A DNA stretch of 64,000 bases from JANQSP01 sp965226095 (GTDB lineage Bacteria; Bdellovibrionota; Bdellovibrionia; Bdellovibrionales; UBA1609), in assembly GCA_965226095.1 (NCBI GenBank), contig OZ245336.1, positions 992,001-1,056,000 on the forward strand, in the 5' to 3' direction. The notes beneath the pieces are model-generated. The model did no database searches and was not told the DNA's origin. It saw only the letters and a list, made by a program, of their open reading frames with translations. Made by a program: the position numbers and the translations under genes. Position 1 is the first letter of the stretch. Each line of letters starts with the position of its first letter. Positions 1-8,915 of this stretch are shown in pieces.

Positions 1-356
1 TCTTCAATCACTAAATTGTTGTGGGAAAAGTTGATCACAGGGATTTTCAGTTCCCCTCTATAGTCTGCATCTATCGTGCCAGGTGTGTTAGGCATGGAGA
101 GCCCTTTTTTTAAACTTAAGCCGCTTCTGGGACGAACCTGTAATTCAAAACCTGGTGGTATTTCAAAGCTGAGACCGGTGGGAATAAGAATTCTTTCCAT
201 GGGTTTGATAGTTAAAGGTTGATCCAATCTGGCTCTGATATCAAAACCGCTGGCTAGTGGGCTTGCATAGCTGGGGAGCTCACCTTTAAAATGAGAATAT
301 TTTTTAATTTTTACATTAATTTTTTGAATTTTTTCCTTTGTTTCTGAATCATTCAT
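1..356 (-). CDS. dut: dUTP diphosphatase, 3' end cut by window edge
   Basis: Hydrolyses dUTP to dUMP and pyrophosphate, keeping uracil out of DNA and feeding dTMP synthesis. The minus strand reads from an ATG at 356 for 118 codons and leaves the window before the stop. Three trimeric-dUTPase motifs are visible: SGFDIRA (motif 1), PRSGLSLKKG (motif 2) and NTPGTIDADYRGE (motif 3, with the catalytic Asp). The C-terminal motifs 4 and 5 lie outside. An N-terminal Lys-rich stretch of about 18 residues precedes the fold. The gene is divergent from the next one, with about 190 AT-rich bases between them. The family call is secure; only completeness is unknown. Confidence 0.95.
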   Translation of the reverse strand, partial: MNDSETKEKIQKINVKIKKYSHFKGELPSYASPLASGFDIRARLDQPLTIKPMERILIPTGLSFEIPPGFELQVRPRSGLSLKKGLSMPNTPGTIDADYRGELKIPVINFSHNNLVIE

Positions 357-544
357 TTTTATAAAACCTTTTGTTATCATTCCTTTTCTCTGTGTTTTTA
401 GTTTTATGCCTAAAAAAATCAGACTGTAAAGTAAAAAATAATTGGCTCTAAAATATTACTTAGGTTGTCATTTTTTGCTAAAAATACTCTATTTTTGTAT
501 TTATTTGTTGAATAAGAGCTATATGTGCAATTAAATTAAAAAAA

Positions 545-1387
545 ATGAAAAATCTGCCGATAGATTTAATTATGAAATTTTTGATTCCGGTCTTAGTCTT
601 TTCTTTTATATCTGTTTCTTATGGAAAGAGATTCTCCACCAGTTATGTCAGTTTTGATCTTTTAAATAACTGGCATTGTTATCCTGAAGGTACGGAATGG
701 ATTTGTTCCAATAAGCTTAATCGTAAAAAAGTTTCCGAAGCTGTTATTATTTTGACAGCCAAAGAGAAAGGCCCTGCGGATAATCTGGCTCAATATTTAA
801 AGCACTTAAAGGCTCCTCGTAAGGTTTCAGATAAAAAAGGAAGTAAAGTTAAATCCAAAATTTTTCATACAAAACAAAGGCAAATCAACAGTCACCAGTG
901 GGTGGATGCTTTTCATCAAGGTTCAGAAGTTCCCTCTTATTATACTCGCTATCTGATCACCACTAAAGATAAAATGGCCGTGTTGGTGACTTACAGTGCT
1001 CATAAAGATCATTATCAGAAATATGCTTCTGATTTTGCTAAATCCATTAGCAGTTTAAGGCTACATAGTACTGGACAGTTCAGTGGTATGGGTGGAAAAA
1101 ATAAAAAAATGGGCGCAGGATCCTTCCAGGATTATCTGGAGGGGATGATTGATTCGGGAGATGAGTTGGCTGGTGACGGAGAAGGTGAAGATTCAGGTGG
1201 TGATCTGAGTGACTTGTTAAGTGACCCTATGGTTTTGGGTGGAGCTTTGGGTGGAGCTGGTTTATTATCTTACTTACTTTTTAAGAGAAGACGAAGAGGT
1301 GGTGGAGGTTCTTTACCTGATAGGGATGGAGATGATAGAAGCTCTCGTCGTCGAAGAAGTTCTGAACGTCGTCCCCGTCGTCGTTAA
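545..1387 (+). CDS. Exported protein with Gly-rich linker, TM helix and Arg-rich tail
   Basis: Family not recognised. The 280-residue product starts with a signal-like segment (MKFLIPVLVFSFISVSYG, about residues 11-28), so an internal ATG at 575 is also a possible start; neither has a clear Shine-Dalgarno. Residues 30-175 look like a globular extracytoplasmic domain with two Cys (HCYPEGTEWIC). Next come an acidic Gly-rich linker and a hydrophobic stretch (MVLGGALGGAGLLSYLLF). The tail is extremely basic, with runs of Arg separated by Gly, Asp and Ser. The layout suggests a protein anchored near its C terminus with a cytoplasmic basic tail. It converges on ppsR with only two bases between the stops. 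Confidence 0.7.
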   Translation: MKNLPIDLIMKFLIPVLVFSFISVSYGKRFSTSYVSFDLLNNWHCYPEGTEWICSNKLNRKKVSEAVIILTAKEKGPADNLAQYLKHLKAPRKVSDKKGSKVKSKIFHTKQRQINSHQWVDAFHQGSEVPSYYTRYLITTKDKMAVLVTYSAHKDHYQKYASDFAKSISSLRLHSTGQFSGMGGKNKKMGAGSFQDYLEGMIDSGDELAGDGEGEDSGGDLSDLLSDPMVLGGALGGAGLLSYLLFKRRRRGGGGSLPDRDGDDRSSRRRRSSERRPRRR

Positions 1388-1389
1388 AT

Positions 1390-2229
1390 TTATAAAAAAT
1401 GATTATCTATTAAGCCTGCTCTGGCTGTTATAATACGTATCACTTCTCCAGCAGTTTCCTCTAGAGCTCGATCTGTGACATTGACCACTGGCCATCGGTG
1501 TTTTTCAAAAACATCCAGTGAATAATTCATTTCCTGTAGTATGTGTTTTTTATCTGCATATTCCCTATTAAAATTCCATCCAAATTTTGTTAGTCGATTT
1601 TTTCGAATACGAATCAAATTTTCTGCATTGATAGTAAGTCCTATAATTTTTTTGCGATCCACCTCTGCTAAAGTTTTTGGAAGAGGTATGCCCAAAACCA
1701 ATGGCACATTAGCCACTTTCCAACCTTTAAAGCTTAGATAAATGGATAATGGAGTTTTGCTGGTTCGGCTGAGTCCCACAAGAACAATGTCAGCTTCTTT
1801 TAATTTATCAAGGGATTTACCGTCGTCATGTCTCAGTGAAAAGTCAGTTGCTTCAATTCTTTTAAAATATTCCTCATCCACACTTCTGAGTAAGCCTGGC
1901 TTTTTTTCATCATTGCCTTTCAAAGCCTGATCAAAACAGTTGAACAGTGGACCCAATAAATCGATATATTGAATATGTTTCTGACGACAAATATCCTCTA
2001 TTCCTTTTCTCATCTCCGGGAGCACCATTGTATAGATAAGGAGACTGTTTTTTATATTGGGGATTTTATTAATAATAGAAACAGCCTGATCTGTTGTTCT
2101 AATACTTTGATGGCGGACAATATTAACTTGATCCGGTTTATATTGCACCAGCACAGCTTGCACTACTCCTGAAGCAGTTTCTCCAGTGCCATCAGATAAG
2201 ATATATAAAGTAAATGGAGATTTTTTCAA
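1390..2229 (-). CDS. ppsR: PEP synthase regulatory protein (kinase/pyrophosphorylase, DUF299)
   Basis: In this family the protein phosphorylates and dephosphorylates phosphoenolpyruvate synthase (or PPDK), switching gluconeogenic PEP synthesis off and on. The nucleotide-binding opening (YILSDGTGETASG), the P-loop-like GLSRTSKTP and the conserved C-terminal half (NRLTKFG, ETAGEVI) are all present. I place the start at the TTG at 2229, which has AAGGA six bases upstream and gives 279 residues, close to the usual 270-280. A TTG further upstream at 2283 would overlap the preceding gene. The 155-codon gene upstream ends 16 bases before this start, so the two are probably co-transcribed. The target enzyme is not in the window. 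Confidence 0.93.
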   Translation of the reverse strand: MKKSPFTLYILSDGTGETASGVVQAVLVQYKPDQVNIVRHQSIRTTDQAVSIINKIPNIKNSLLIYTMVLPEMRKGIEDICRQKHIQYIDLLGPLFNCFDQALKGNDEKKPGLLRSVDEEYFKRIEATDFSLRHDDGKSLDKLKEADIVLVGLSRTSKTPLSIYLSFKGWKVANVPLVLGIPLPKTLAEVDRKKIIGLTINAENLIRIRKNRLTKFGWNFNREYADKKHILQEMNYSLDVFEKHRWPVVNVTDRALEETAGEVIRIITARAGLIDNHFL

Positions 2230-2245
2230 ATAGATGTCCTTCGTT

Positions 2246-2713
2246 TTAATGTTTTGTTTGTGGTTCTGGTACAAATTGCACAAAAGATTCCGACCATTGT
2301 TTCTGTACTGTACTCATCGATAGGGGCTTGGGAACAAAAATACGTAAAGAAGGGAGATTTAATGAAGACCAAATTGTGTAAGCCTGGTTTAGCCAGTGTT
2401 TTGTGTAAGGTAGTTCTAATAACTGTTGACAGGGTAAAAAATGAGAACTGCCTATCAGTAAAGGAGAAGGAGTTGTCGGTGTGGAAGTTATATTTTTCTT
2501 TTTTCGATTTTTTGTGATTTGAAAATTTAAATACCAATCTATGACAGATGTCCATGAGCTGTGTTGACAGTCAGTAATCAACCAAAGTTGTGCTCCTGGT
2601 TTAAAAGCTTTGGAGGGGGAGAGAAGAGCACCAGTGTGTTGATGGATGCTTCTGTTTTTCTCTGAAAAGAATGTTTCAAAAGTAGAATCTTTTTGTAGTT
2701 GTTTTAACATCAT
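2246..2713 (-). CDS. Hypothetical protein upstream of ppsR
   Basis: No family recognised. The 155-residue product is rich in Ser, Thr, Pro, Gln and Trp, with no signal peptide or membrane segment. The ATG at 2713 has an AGGA eight bases upstream and the stop lies 16 bases before ppsR, so a two-gene operon is likely. The middle (about residues 60-90) is Lys-rich followed by a Thr/Pro stretch, probably a linker. Two other frames are also partly open here, so the coding claim rests on the ribosome site and spacing rather than on homology. Confidence 0.6.
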   Translation of the reverse strand: MMLKQLQKDSTFETFFSEKNRSIHQHTGALLSPSKAFKPGAQLWLITDCQHSSWTSVIDWYLNFQITKNRKKKNITSTPTTPSPLLIGSSHFLPCQQLLELPYTKHWLNQAYTIWSSLNLPSLRIFVPKPLSMSTVQKQWSESFVQFVPEPQTKH

Positions 2714-2848
2714 TTTGTTTTTCCTAAATTTAACAATAACATAATCAAATATCCATATATTAGCCTATTTAGCAGAAATCAACAGATTGTGAGTAATTTC
2801 TCTCTATCTATTATGTAAGAAAAATTTTCACACTTTTAAAAAATATAA

Positions 2849-2887
2849 AAAATGAATGTTCATTTTCTATAAGATTTGTTATATGTC
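2849..2887 (+). promoter_or_regulatory. Conserved upstream element, copy 1 (with inverted repeat)
   Basis: The stretch from 2857 (TGTTCATTTT, then a variable triplet, then TTTGTTATA) is nearly repeated at 3812-3840 before the paralogous lipoprotein gene. It sits 55-85 bases before the ATG. Here it overlaps a perfect inverted repeat AAAATGAA-TG-TTCATTTT at 2849-2866, which the second copy does not fully keep. I read it as a promoter or operator duplicated with the gene; no transcription data support this. Confidence 0.45.
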
Positions 2888-2940
2888 TAAAGGTTAAGGG
2901 TTTGTGTGATAGATGTAAACTATCTAATAGGAGTTGAAAA

Positions 2941-3750
2941 ATGGTGTTTTTTAAGTTTTTAACGGTTGTTTTTTTTATGAGTTCTTTAATGTTATCTTGT
3001 GGTGATTCTAATAGGGAGGATCGCTCTCGTCCTGAAGACAGAAAAGGAAGAATGTATAAGAAAAATAAAGCCTCTGATCAGAAAGATGAAAAAGACGCTC
3101 TCAAAGGAAAAAATGTCCAAACTCAGCCTGTGCCTTCCAATAAGGAGGCAGGTGAAGAGCCTGTAGAAGAAGATTTGGCGCAGGAAGAATTACAGGAAGA
3201 ATTATTAGTGGAACAACCTTTTGATTCAGATGAAGATGAAGAAGTAGTAGTGTCTGATACAGATGAAGTGGATGAGGAGTCTGCTGTGTCGGAAGAAGAA
3301 TCTGATATGTCCTCTGACAAAGAAAAGGAAACAAAATCTTCAGAATCAGAAGAGGAGTTAGCAGAAGAAGAAAATGGTGAATTTTTGGAAGAAAAAGAAG
3401 CTGATGAATGGCCAGAAGCTTCTTTCATTTCAACGGAAGAAGAGAGATTCAGTATCACTCATGCTGGTGAAGAGGGTGACGGATTTGTGGTGCAATATAA
3501 ATCTCAGGAGATTATTTTGGATACACCAGGAGCATGTGTACGACTAAGGGGAATTCATTTTGATGATTTAAGAATTGAAGATGGTACAGGTTTTTTTCCA
3601 GTAATCTGTGGTACAAGCTCTATATGTGAACCAGGAAACTATAATTTGATCAATGATTCTATACCCCTTATATGGGATGATTATGGTATGGAGCCTTCAG
3701 AATATAATGACAGTTCTAACTGTCAGGAGTTGTCTCTTTTAGCAGAGTGA
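2941..3750 (+). CDS. Lipoprotein with acidic low-complexity middle and Cys-containing C-terminal domain
   Basis: Unknown function, probably anchored in a membrane by lipid. The signal peptide ends in a lipobox (LMLSCGD, Cys at about 20), and AGGAG precedes the ATG. Residues 25-160 are Lys/Glu and then almost pure Glu/Asp/Ser/Val, likely disordered. The last 100 residues form a domain shared with the next gene: FSITH, FVVQYKS, CVRLRG, DDLRIEDGT, VICG, CEPGNYNLINDS. Four Cys there could form two disulfides. The two genes are tandem, about 155 bases apart, and share upstream sequence, so they look like a duplication followed by divergence of the acidic linker. Confidence 0.85.
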   Translation: MVFFKFLTVVFFMSSLMLSCGDSNREDRSRPEDRKGRMYKKNKASDQKDEKDALKGKNVQTQPVPSNKEAGEEPVEEDLAQEELQEELLVEQPFDSDEDEEVVVSDTDEVDEESAVSEEESDMSSDKEKETKSSESEEELAEEENGEFLEEKEADEWPEASFISTEEERFSITHAGEEGDGFVVQYKSQEIILDTPGACVRLRGIHFDDLRIEDGTGFFPVICGTSSICEPGNYNLINDSIPLIWDDYGMEPSEYNDSSNCQELSLLAE

Positions 3751-3811
3751 TTGTTATTTTAGTGTAAATTTTTCATATTTACTTAATATTATTCGATGTT
3801 TTACAGATAGT

Positions 3812-3840
3812 TGTTCATTTTTTGTAGAGTTTGTTATACA
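3812..3840 (+). promoter_or_regulatory. Conserved upstream element, copy 2
   Basis: TTGTTCATTTTTTGTAGAGT followed by TTGTTATACA, closely matching 2857-2885 before the paralogous gene. It lies 66-94 bases before the ATG at 3906. Its conservation between two otherwise divergent intergenic regions suggests a shared promoter or regulator site. Confidence 0.45.
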
Positions 3841-3905
3841 TAATGTACTCGAAAACCCAGGATTCTGTTTTTCTGGTTATATATGTCAAACATAAGGAGT
3901 GTAAA

Positions 3906-5357
3906 ATGGTGGTTTTTAAATCTTTGATATCTGTGCTTTTTCTAGCTTTATTAATGTTATCTTGTTCTTCTGAGACACAGGAACCAGCGTCACCTGCACT
4001 AGAGGAAAAACCCTTAGGAGGAAATGAAGATGTTGCTACAAATGGTGATAAATCTTCATCATTGGAAAAAGAAGATGTAACAACTAAACCTGTGGAGGAA
4101 CCAGCGCAAGAAGTTGTAAGTGCTGAGCCAGTGGAAGTTGTAGAGGAAGTAGTAGAAGAAGTAGCTTCAGAGGAAGTGAGTACAGAATCTACTGAGTCAG
4201 TATCAGTAGTGGAAGCGGCAGAAGTTGTGAGTGCTGATGAGCCAGTGGAAGTTGTAGAGGAAGTAGTAGAAGAAGTAGCTTCAGAGGAAGTGAGTACAGA
4301 ATCTGCTGAATCAGTAGTGGAAGTAGTAGAAGTTGTAAGTGCTGAGCCAGTGGAAGTTGTAGAGGAAGTAGTAGAAGAAGTAGCTTCAGAGGAAGTGAGT
4401 ACAGAATCTGCTGAGTCAGTATCAGTAGTGGAAGCGCAAGAAGTTGTAAGTGCTGATGAGCCAGTGGAAGTTGTAGAGGAAGTAGTAGAAGAAGTAGCTT
4501 CAGAGGAAGTGAGTACAGAATCTGCTGAGTCAGTAGTGGAAGTAGTAGAAGTTGTAAGTGCTGATGAGCCAGTGGAAGTTGTAGAGGAAGTAGTAGAAGA
4601 AGTAGCTTCAGAGGAAGTGAGTACAGAATCTGCTGAGTCAGTATCAGTAGTGGAAGCGCAAGAAGTTGTAAGTGCTGAGCCAGTGGAAGTTGTAGAGGAA
4701 GTAGTAGAAGAAGTAGCTTCAGAGGAAGTGAGTACAGAATCTGCTGAATCAGTAGTGGAAGTAGTAGAAGTTGTAAGTGCTGATGAGCCAGTGGAAGTTG
4801 TAGAGGAAGTAGTAGAAGAAGTAGCTTCAGAGGAAGTGAGTACAGAATCTGCTGAATCAGTAGTGGAAGCGGCAGAAGTTGTGAGTGCTGATGAGCCAGT
4901 GGAAGTTGTAGAGGAAGTAGTAGAAGAAGTTGCGGTTGTTGAGCCAAGAGAAGAAGAAGTGAATGAAGAAATTATGGCAGAAATAGAAGCAGACCAAGTA
5001 TATACTATCACTCACGTTGCTGATGAAATTAATGCATCCGATCATTTTGTAGTGAAATATAAATCCCGTAAGGTGGCTGATTTGTATGCGCCTGGTACCT
5101 GTGTAGAGTTAAAAGGATCACAATTTCAGGATTTAAGAATTGAAGATGGTACAGATTTTATGTCAGCGATCTGTGGTTCAGATGATTCTGTATGTGAGCC
5201 CGGTAATTATGAGTTAGTCAATGATTCTATCGTATTGTTTGGAGTAAGTGTATACGATAATTATGTGATGGAACCTGCAGAATACAACCCTGGTGTTGGA
5301 TATGAATGTATTCCTTTATATGTGGATGAAGAAAATAGCGAATCTGTAGAGCAATAA
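3906..5357 (+). CDS. Lipoprotein with eight-unit Glu/Val repeat; paralogue of the preceding gene
   Basis: The start is the ATG at 3906, which has AAGGAG six bases upstream and matches the preceding gene's MV(F/V)FK opening; the frame is open further upstream but without a ribosome site. The signal peptide ends at lipobox LMLSC (Cys about 19). From about 4119 to 4935 there are eight units of about 36-39 residues built on EPVEVVEEVVEEVASEEVS and TESAES(VS)VVE, alternating between SVSVVEAQEVV and SVVEVVEVV endings; the eighth is cut short. The final 110 residues repeat the paralogue's domain (TITH, FVVKYKS, CVELKG, LRIEDGT, CEPGNYELVNDS). A likely role is a rigid acidic stalk presenting the terminal domain outside the cell. 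That role is inference. Confidence 0.88.
   Translation: MVVFKSLISVLFLALLMLSCSSETQEPASPALEEKPLGGNEDVATNGDKSSSLEKEDVTTKPVEEPAQEVVSAEPVEVVEEVVEEVASEEVSTESTESVSVVEAAEVVSADEPVEVVEEVVEEVASEEVSTESAESVVEVVEVVSAEPVEVVEEVVEEVASEEVSTESAESVSVVEAQEVVSADEPVEVVEEVVEEVASEEVSTESAESVVEVVEVVSADEPVEVVEEVVEEVASEEVSTESAESVSVVEAQEVVSAEPVEVVEEVVEEVASEEVSTESAESVVEVVEVVSADEPVEVVEEVVEEVASEEVSTESAESVVEAAEVVSADEPVEVVEEVVEEVAVVEPREEEVNEEIMAEIEADQVYTITHVADEINASDHFVVKYKSRKVADLYAPGTCVELKGSQFQDLRIEDGTDFMSAICGSDDSVCEPGNYELVNDSIVLFGVSVYDNYVMEPAEYNPGVGYECIPLYVDEENSESVEQ
4119..4935 (+). repeat. In-frame tandem repeat, about 108-117 bp units x8
   Basis: Near-identical units run through the lipoprotein gene, most starting around AGTGCTGAGCCAGTGG or AGTGCTGATGAGCCAGTGG. 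Long and short units differ by whole codons (SAD versus SA, and SVSVVEAQ versus SVVEVV). High identity at DNA level implies recent expansion or ongoing homogenisation. All length differences are multiples of three. Confidence 0.9.
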
Positions 5358-5359
5358 AT

Positions 5360-5776
5360 TTAGTTATTTATGGCTGTAGCTTTTTTGGCAATAGGATCCA
5401 AAATACCATTGATAAAACTATGAGAACAATCGCTCCCATAGAGTTTGGCTATTTCCAAGGCCTCGTTGATACAGACTTTTACAGGTACTTTTGGTTCATA
5501 ATAAAGCATTTCATAGATGGCAAGTCTCATAATATTCAGATCCATTAAAGGCATTCTGTTCAAATCCCAGGAGTGACTGGTTTGCTGTATCAGTTGATCA
5601 ATTTCTGTTTTTTTATTTTTTATACCCTCTATGAGCTGTATAATGTGATGAATAGTTTTAGAATCCAAAACCTCACCTGTTTTGTTTTTTTTTAAATATT
5701 TAGAAGGTTCTGTATGAAATTCCTGTGAAAAAAGTATTTTTAAAACTTCTTCTCTGATTTTTCGTTCTTGTTTCAT
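5360..5776 (-). CDS. nusB: Transcription antitermination factor NusB
   Basis: Binds boxA RNA with NusE (S10) to prevent premature termination in rRNA operons. From the ATG at 5776 the 138-residue product begins MKQERKIREEVLKILF, matching the usual NusB N-terminal helix and length. The C-terminal signature is clear: NRMPLMDLNIMRLAIYEM, then PVKVCINEALEIAKLYG and the SFINGILD helix. A TTG at 5812 in the same frame would add 12 residues that do not resemble the family. The gene follows pyrC and a small exported-protein gene on the minus strand, 63 bases after the latter if the ATG is right. Confidence 0.93.
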   Translation of the reverse strand: MKQERKIREEVLKILFSQEFHTEPSKYLKKNKTGEVLDSKTIHHIIQLIEGIKNKKTEIDQLIQQTSHSWDLNRMPLMDLNIMRLAIYEMLYYEPKVPVKVCINEALEIAKLYGSDCSHSFINGILDPIAKKATAINN

Positions 5777-5839
5777 ATTGTTTTCATAGCATTTTGATAG
5801 GAATGCGTTCAATATATTTCATCTTTAAATTGTTGGGTT

Positions 5840-6517
5840 TTATAAATGAATATCCAGGCCAAATTGGAAAATGGGTGAAAAATAAAACTCTGGCTCCAGT
5901 CGTGTACGCAATCCCCACTGTATATAAAGTCGATAGCTTTTATGTTTAGCTCCAATAATATGAGTGAATAAAAGCCGTGTATCCAATGGCAATGGCCAGA
6001 GATTGTAGGAATCGGGGGGAGGAATAAGAAAAGAAGTACCTACCAGAAGATCCACATAAAAGGTTCTTAAATCTTTGGCAGGTGGGTATCTGAGTCCAAT
6101 CAATGGTGTTAGTCGATGCGATTGTCCTTCTTCATAAAAAAAACCATGTTCATATTGAACAGAAAAAATAACAGGAAGACGCCATGTTCCCCATTTTTCC
6201 CGGCGATAATTTAAATATATAAAGAGAGGATACTTTGCGATTTGAAAAGGATAGATGGATTTTATTGGACTGAGTCCACCTCCAATATCCAAAAAATGAC
6301 GTAAAGGCCGTTTTCTTTCTTTAAAATATTTAGCGGCTTCTGAATAATATTTTTTACTGTTGTTGGTGATTTTTTTCACATTCTGCTGGTTTAATGTGAG
6401 GAAGAGGTTTGTAGTATCTTTGTTTTTTATATAACCGTCATCTGAGTGGGCGAAAGATAAAGGGACAATTAAAGTAGTAAAGAGTATGATTTTTAAATAA
6501 TCATTTATTGAAAGCAT
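5840..6517 (-). CDS. Exported protein, possibly outer-membrane
   Basis: Family not recognised. The 225-residue product has a signal peptide (YLKIILFTTLIVPLSFA, ending near residue 24). The mature part alternates polar and aromatic residues in several short stretches (FIYLNYRR, VIFSVQYEHGF, LYIQWGLRTRLE) and ends FQFGLDIHL. That pattern is compatible with a small outer-membrane beta-barrel, but there are too few clear strands to be sure. The start overlaps the end of pyrC by 13 bases, so translation is probably coupled to dihydroorotase. Confidence 0.7.
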   Translation of the reverse strand: MLSINDYLKIILFTTLIVPLSFAHSDDGYIKNKDTTNLFLTLNQQNVKKITNNSKKYYSEAAKYFKERKRPLRHFLDIGGGLSPIKSIYPFQIAKYPLFIYLNYRREKWGTWRLPVIFSVQYEHGFFYEEGQSHRLTPLIGLRYPPAKDLRTFYVDLLVGTSFLIPPPDSYNLWPLPLDTRLLFTHIIGAKHKSYRLYIQWGLRTRLEPEFYFSPIFQFGLDIHL

Positions 6518-7854
6518 ATGGCTTCCCCTTTAGCTGTTCCAATCAATTCTTCTTCCCTCATGGCCCATTGTCCTTTTAGAATGACTCCGACCGGCCATCC
6601 CATGCAAGGTTTGTTTTCAAAAGGGGACCATTTACATTTGGATTGAAGCCATTGTTTACTGATTTTTTTTTGTTTTTTTAAATCAATTAAAGTTAAGTTC
6701 GCTTTAAAACCCTGTTGGATTAATCCTTGGTTTTTAATGCCATAATAACGATGTGGATTAACGGCTAATAGTTCAGTGAGTTTTTTTAAACTCAATCGCT
6801 TATTATTTACGTGATTGAGCATAATGGGTAACATGGTTTGCGTGCCAGGCATACCTGAGGGGGAATGTGGGTAAGCTTGTTGTTTAGCTTCCAGAGGGTG
6901 GGGGGCGTGATCCGATCCTAGCATGGTAACGACACCCTCATTAAGACCTTTCCATAGAGCTTCCTGATGTGTTGTGTCCCGTATGGGAGGATTCATTTGC
7001 GCTAAGGTTCCCAGTTTATCATAACATTCAGGAGCTGAAAGGCTTAAGTGTTGTGGTGTGACTTCTACGGTGGCATTTTGTTGGTGCTGGGAAAGATAGT
7101 GCATTTCCTCTTTTGTGGTGACATGTAAAATATGTACTTGTTTGTTGTATTTTTTGGCGAGACTGACAATTTTTTCCGTAGACAACAAAGCACACTGGGG
7201 ATCTCTCCATTCATTATGTTTGTGTACATCTCCTTTAGCCGTTTCACGAATGGATTGTCTATCTCTCAACCTTTGTTCATCTTCACTGTGCACAGCCAGT
7301 TTTCTGGAAGTTTTTTGTAGAATGGCTTCTAAATCAGAAGTATGATTCACCAGAAGAGAGCCGGTAGAGCTCCCCATAAATATCTTAATACCGGGACAAA
7401 CAGGGCTTTTTTCAAGCTCAGGTAAAGTGGCAATATTGGTAGGACTGGCTCCAATAAAAAAAGCAAAATCGCACCAGGAGTGGTCAGTGGCTTTTTGTAT
7501 TTTGTAGTCTAAAGCTTTTCGATTAGTTGTTGGAGGACGGGTATTGGGCATCTCAAAAAAACCGGTGATTCCTCCCATCAAAGCGGATCGACTCCCGGAT
7601 TCAATATCTTCAGCCTCTTCCATACCTGGTTCTCTAAAATGCACCTGTGTATCTATCAAACCAGGTAAGATATGCAAACCATTCGCCTTAAATACATTGT
7701 CAGCACTTGCAGAAGCCAAAGAAGTGTTGATTGCGGTAATTTGGCCATCAAATAAACCGATATCCATCTGTTCTTCCACCAATTGAAAAGGATCCTTGGG
7801 GTGAGAGAGCAGACATTGAGCACCTTTTATTAAGATATCAAAATGCTGAGCCAT
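6505..7854 (-). CDS. pyrC: Dihydroorotase, class I
   Basis: Cyclises N-carbamoyl-aspartate to dihydroorotate, the third step of pyrimidine synthesis; the next enzyme, PyrD, is at 61.9 kb. Amidohydrolase landmarks are in order: metal ligands and loop in DTQVHFREPG, the EMPNTRPPTT segment, KIFMGSSTG, HSEDE, HILHVTT and the catalytic Asp in GSDHAPH. At 449 residues it matches the long class I type. The ATG at 7854 has AAGGA eight bases upstream; a TTG at 7872 is less likely. The domain order is complete and no residue looks lost. Confidence 0.95.
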   Translation of the reverse strand: MAQHFDILIKGAQCLLSHPKDPFQLVEEQMDIGLFDGQITAINTSLASASADNVFKANGLHILPGLIDTQVHFREPGMEEAEDIESGSRSALMGGITGFFEMPNTRPPTTNRKALDYKIQKATDHSWCDFAFFIGASPTNIATLPELEKSPVCPGIKIFMGSSTGSLLVNHTSDLEAILQKTSRKLAVHSEDEQRLRDRQSIRETAKGDVHKHNEWRDPQCALLSTEKIVSLAKKYNKQVHILHVTTKEEMHYLSQHQQNATVEVTPQHLSLSAPECYDKLGTLAQMNPPIRDTTHQEALWKGLNEGVVTMLGSDHAPHPLEAKQQAYPHSPSGMPGTQTMLPIMLNHVNNKRLSLKKLTELLAVNPHRYYGIKNQGLIQQGFKANLTLIDLKKQKKISKQWLQSKCKWSPFENKPCMGWPVGVILKGQWAMREEELIGTAKGEAICFQ

Positions 7855-8161
7855 ACTTGTTTTCCTTTTCAATGTGAAACAGGGGGTATTTTTCAGAAAG
7901 TATATTTATTTCTTAGCATAAAATAGTAAAAATTCATCTTATTGAAAATATTTTTCAGCAAAATTCAATAATTACAGAGAAAAGGACAACTTTTAGTTCC
8001 AGTGTTTGAAATGTAGGTAGCAAAACTGTCTCATTTTGATATGTTTTTGCTTTATTCGATCGAGTGGATAAATAATATTCAATTATATCAGTAGTTTATA
8101 AGGTTATACCTTTGATTTGCAAGGTAATAAGTAGAAATAAAAAAAACAGGAGGGTAAGAAA

Positions 8162-8881
8162 ATGAAAAGAAATCTTTTAAACTGTAAAGTTTGTGGCTCT
8201 AAACTAAAAAAATCCGGTCAAACAGTGTTTTGTCAGTGTGGATGGCATGCATCACTCAATAATAAGGTACTCGTTCAGCGAGACAAAAAAGTAATTAAAG
8301 GCATTGTCGTAGCTAGTGTTGCTTTGATGCTTAGTGTTGCTTATCTTGGTTATTGGGGCTCTTCTTCATTGAGTATTATTCCTTTAAAAGTGGCACAATG
8401 GACCAACTCTTTGGATCAATCTTCTTTTGCAGAGTTAAAAAATATTTGTATGCATTTGAAAAAGTATGATTGTGTTGAAGACGTTTATACTTCCTTTTAC
8501 AGATCTTCCGATGACTTACAGGCTTTAAGTGAATTGGGTCATTTTCAATACCGCAGAAAGGATTTTCATTCAGCTGCTCAAACTTACCAGGTGTATTTTA
8601 AAAATCAAGGTAGAGATGTAACAGCCGCTTATAACTTTGCTCGTCTTTTGGAGAAATCCAACAATCAGGCAGACGCTGAAAGATACTATAAGTTTGCTTT
8701 GATGTCTCGTCCAGGTGTTGTTCAAATAACTGTTATGCGTGCTTACATTGATTTGCTGGTAAAGACAGGACAAATACAAAAAGCCAAAAGAGAATTATTT
8801 GAATTCAGACCACTTTCAAAAAGAGCTGGAGCTTTGGTTCAGCAAGAATATAGTCGTTGGCAAAAACAAGTGAATGGATAA
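8162..8881 (+). CDS. Membrane protein with N-terminal zinc ribbon and C-terminal TPR-like repeats
   Basis: Unknown role. Residues 8-28 hold CKVCGS and then CQCGW, a four-Cys zinc ribbon. One membrane helix follows (IVVASVALMLSVAYLGYWG, about 47-65). The rest is helical with TPR-like motifs (ALSELGHFQYRRKDFHSAAQTY; AYNFARLLEKSNNQADAERYY), probably a protein-binding scaffold. With the ribbon inside, the TPR part would be periplasmic. AGGAGG lies eight bases before the ATG. The gene stands alone and is followed by a clear terminator. Confidence 0.8.
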   Translation: MKRNLLNCKVCGSKLKKSGQTVFCQCGWHASLNNKVLVQRDKKVIKGIVVASVALMLSVAYLGYWGSSSLSIIPLKVAQWTNSLDQSSFAELKNICMHLKKYDCVEDVYTSFYRSSDDLQALSELGHFQYRRKDFHSAAQTYQVYFKNQGRDVTAAYNFARLLEKSNNQADAERYYKFALMSRPGVVQITVMRAYIDLLVKTGQIQKAKRELFEFRPLSKRAGALVQQEYSRWQKQVNG

Positions 8882-8915
8882 TTATCTAACCCCCTAATTA
8901 GTTATCCTCTGTTTA

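Noticed and set aside
3815..5011. Long minus-strand open frame (398 codons, Ser/Thr-rich)
   Set aside because: It is the antisense of the Glu/Val repeat gene; the periodic codons keep the opposite strand free of stops. It has no ribosome site of its own.
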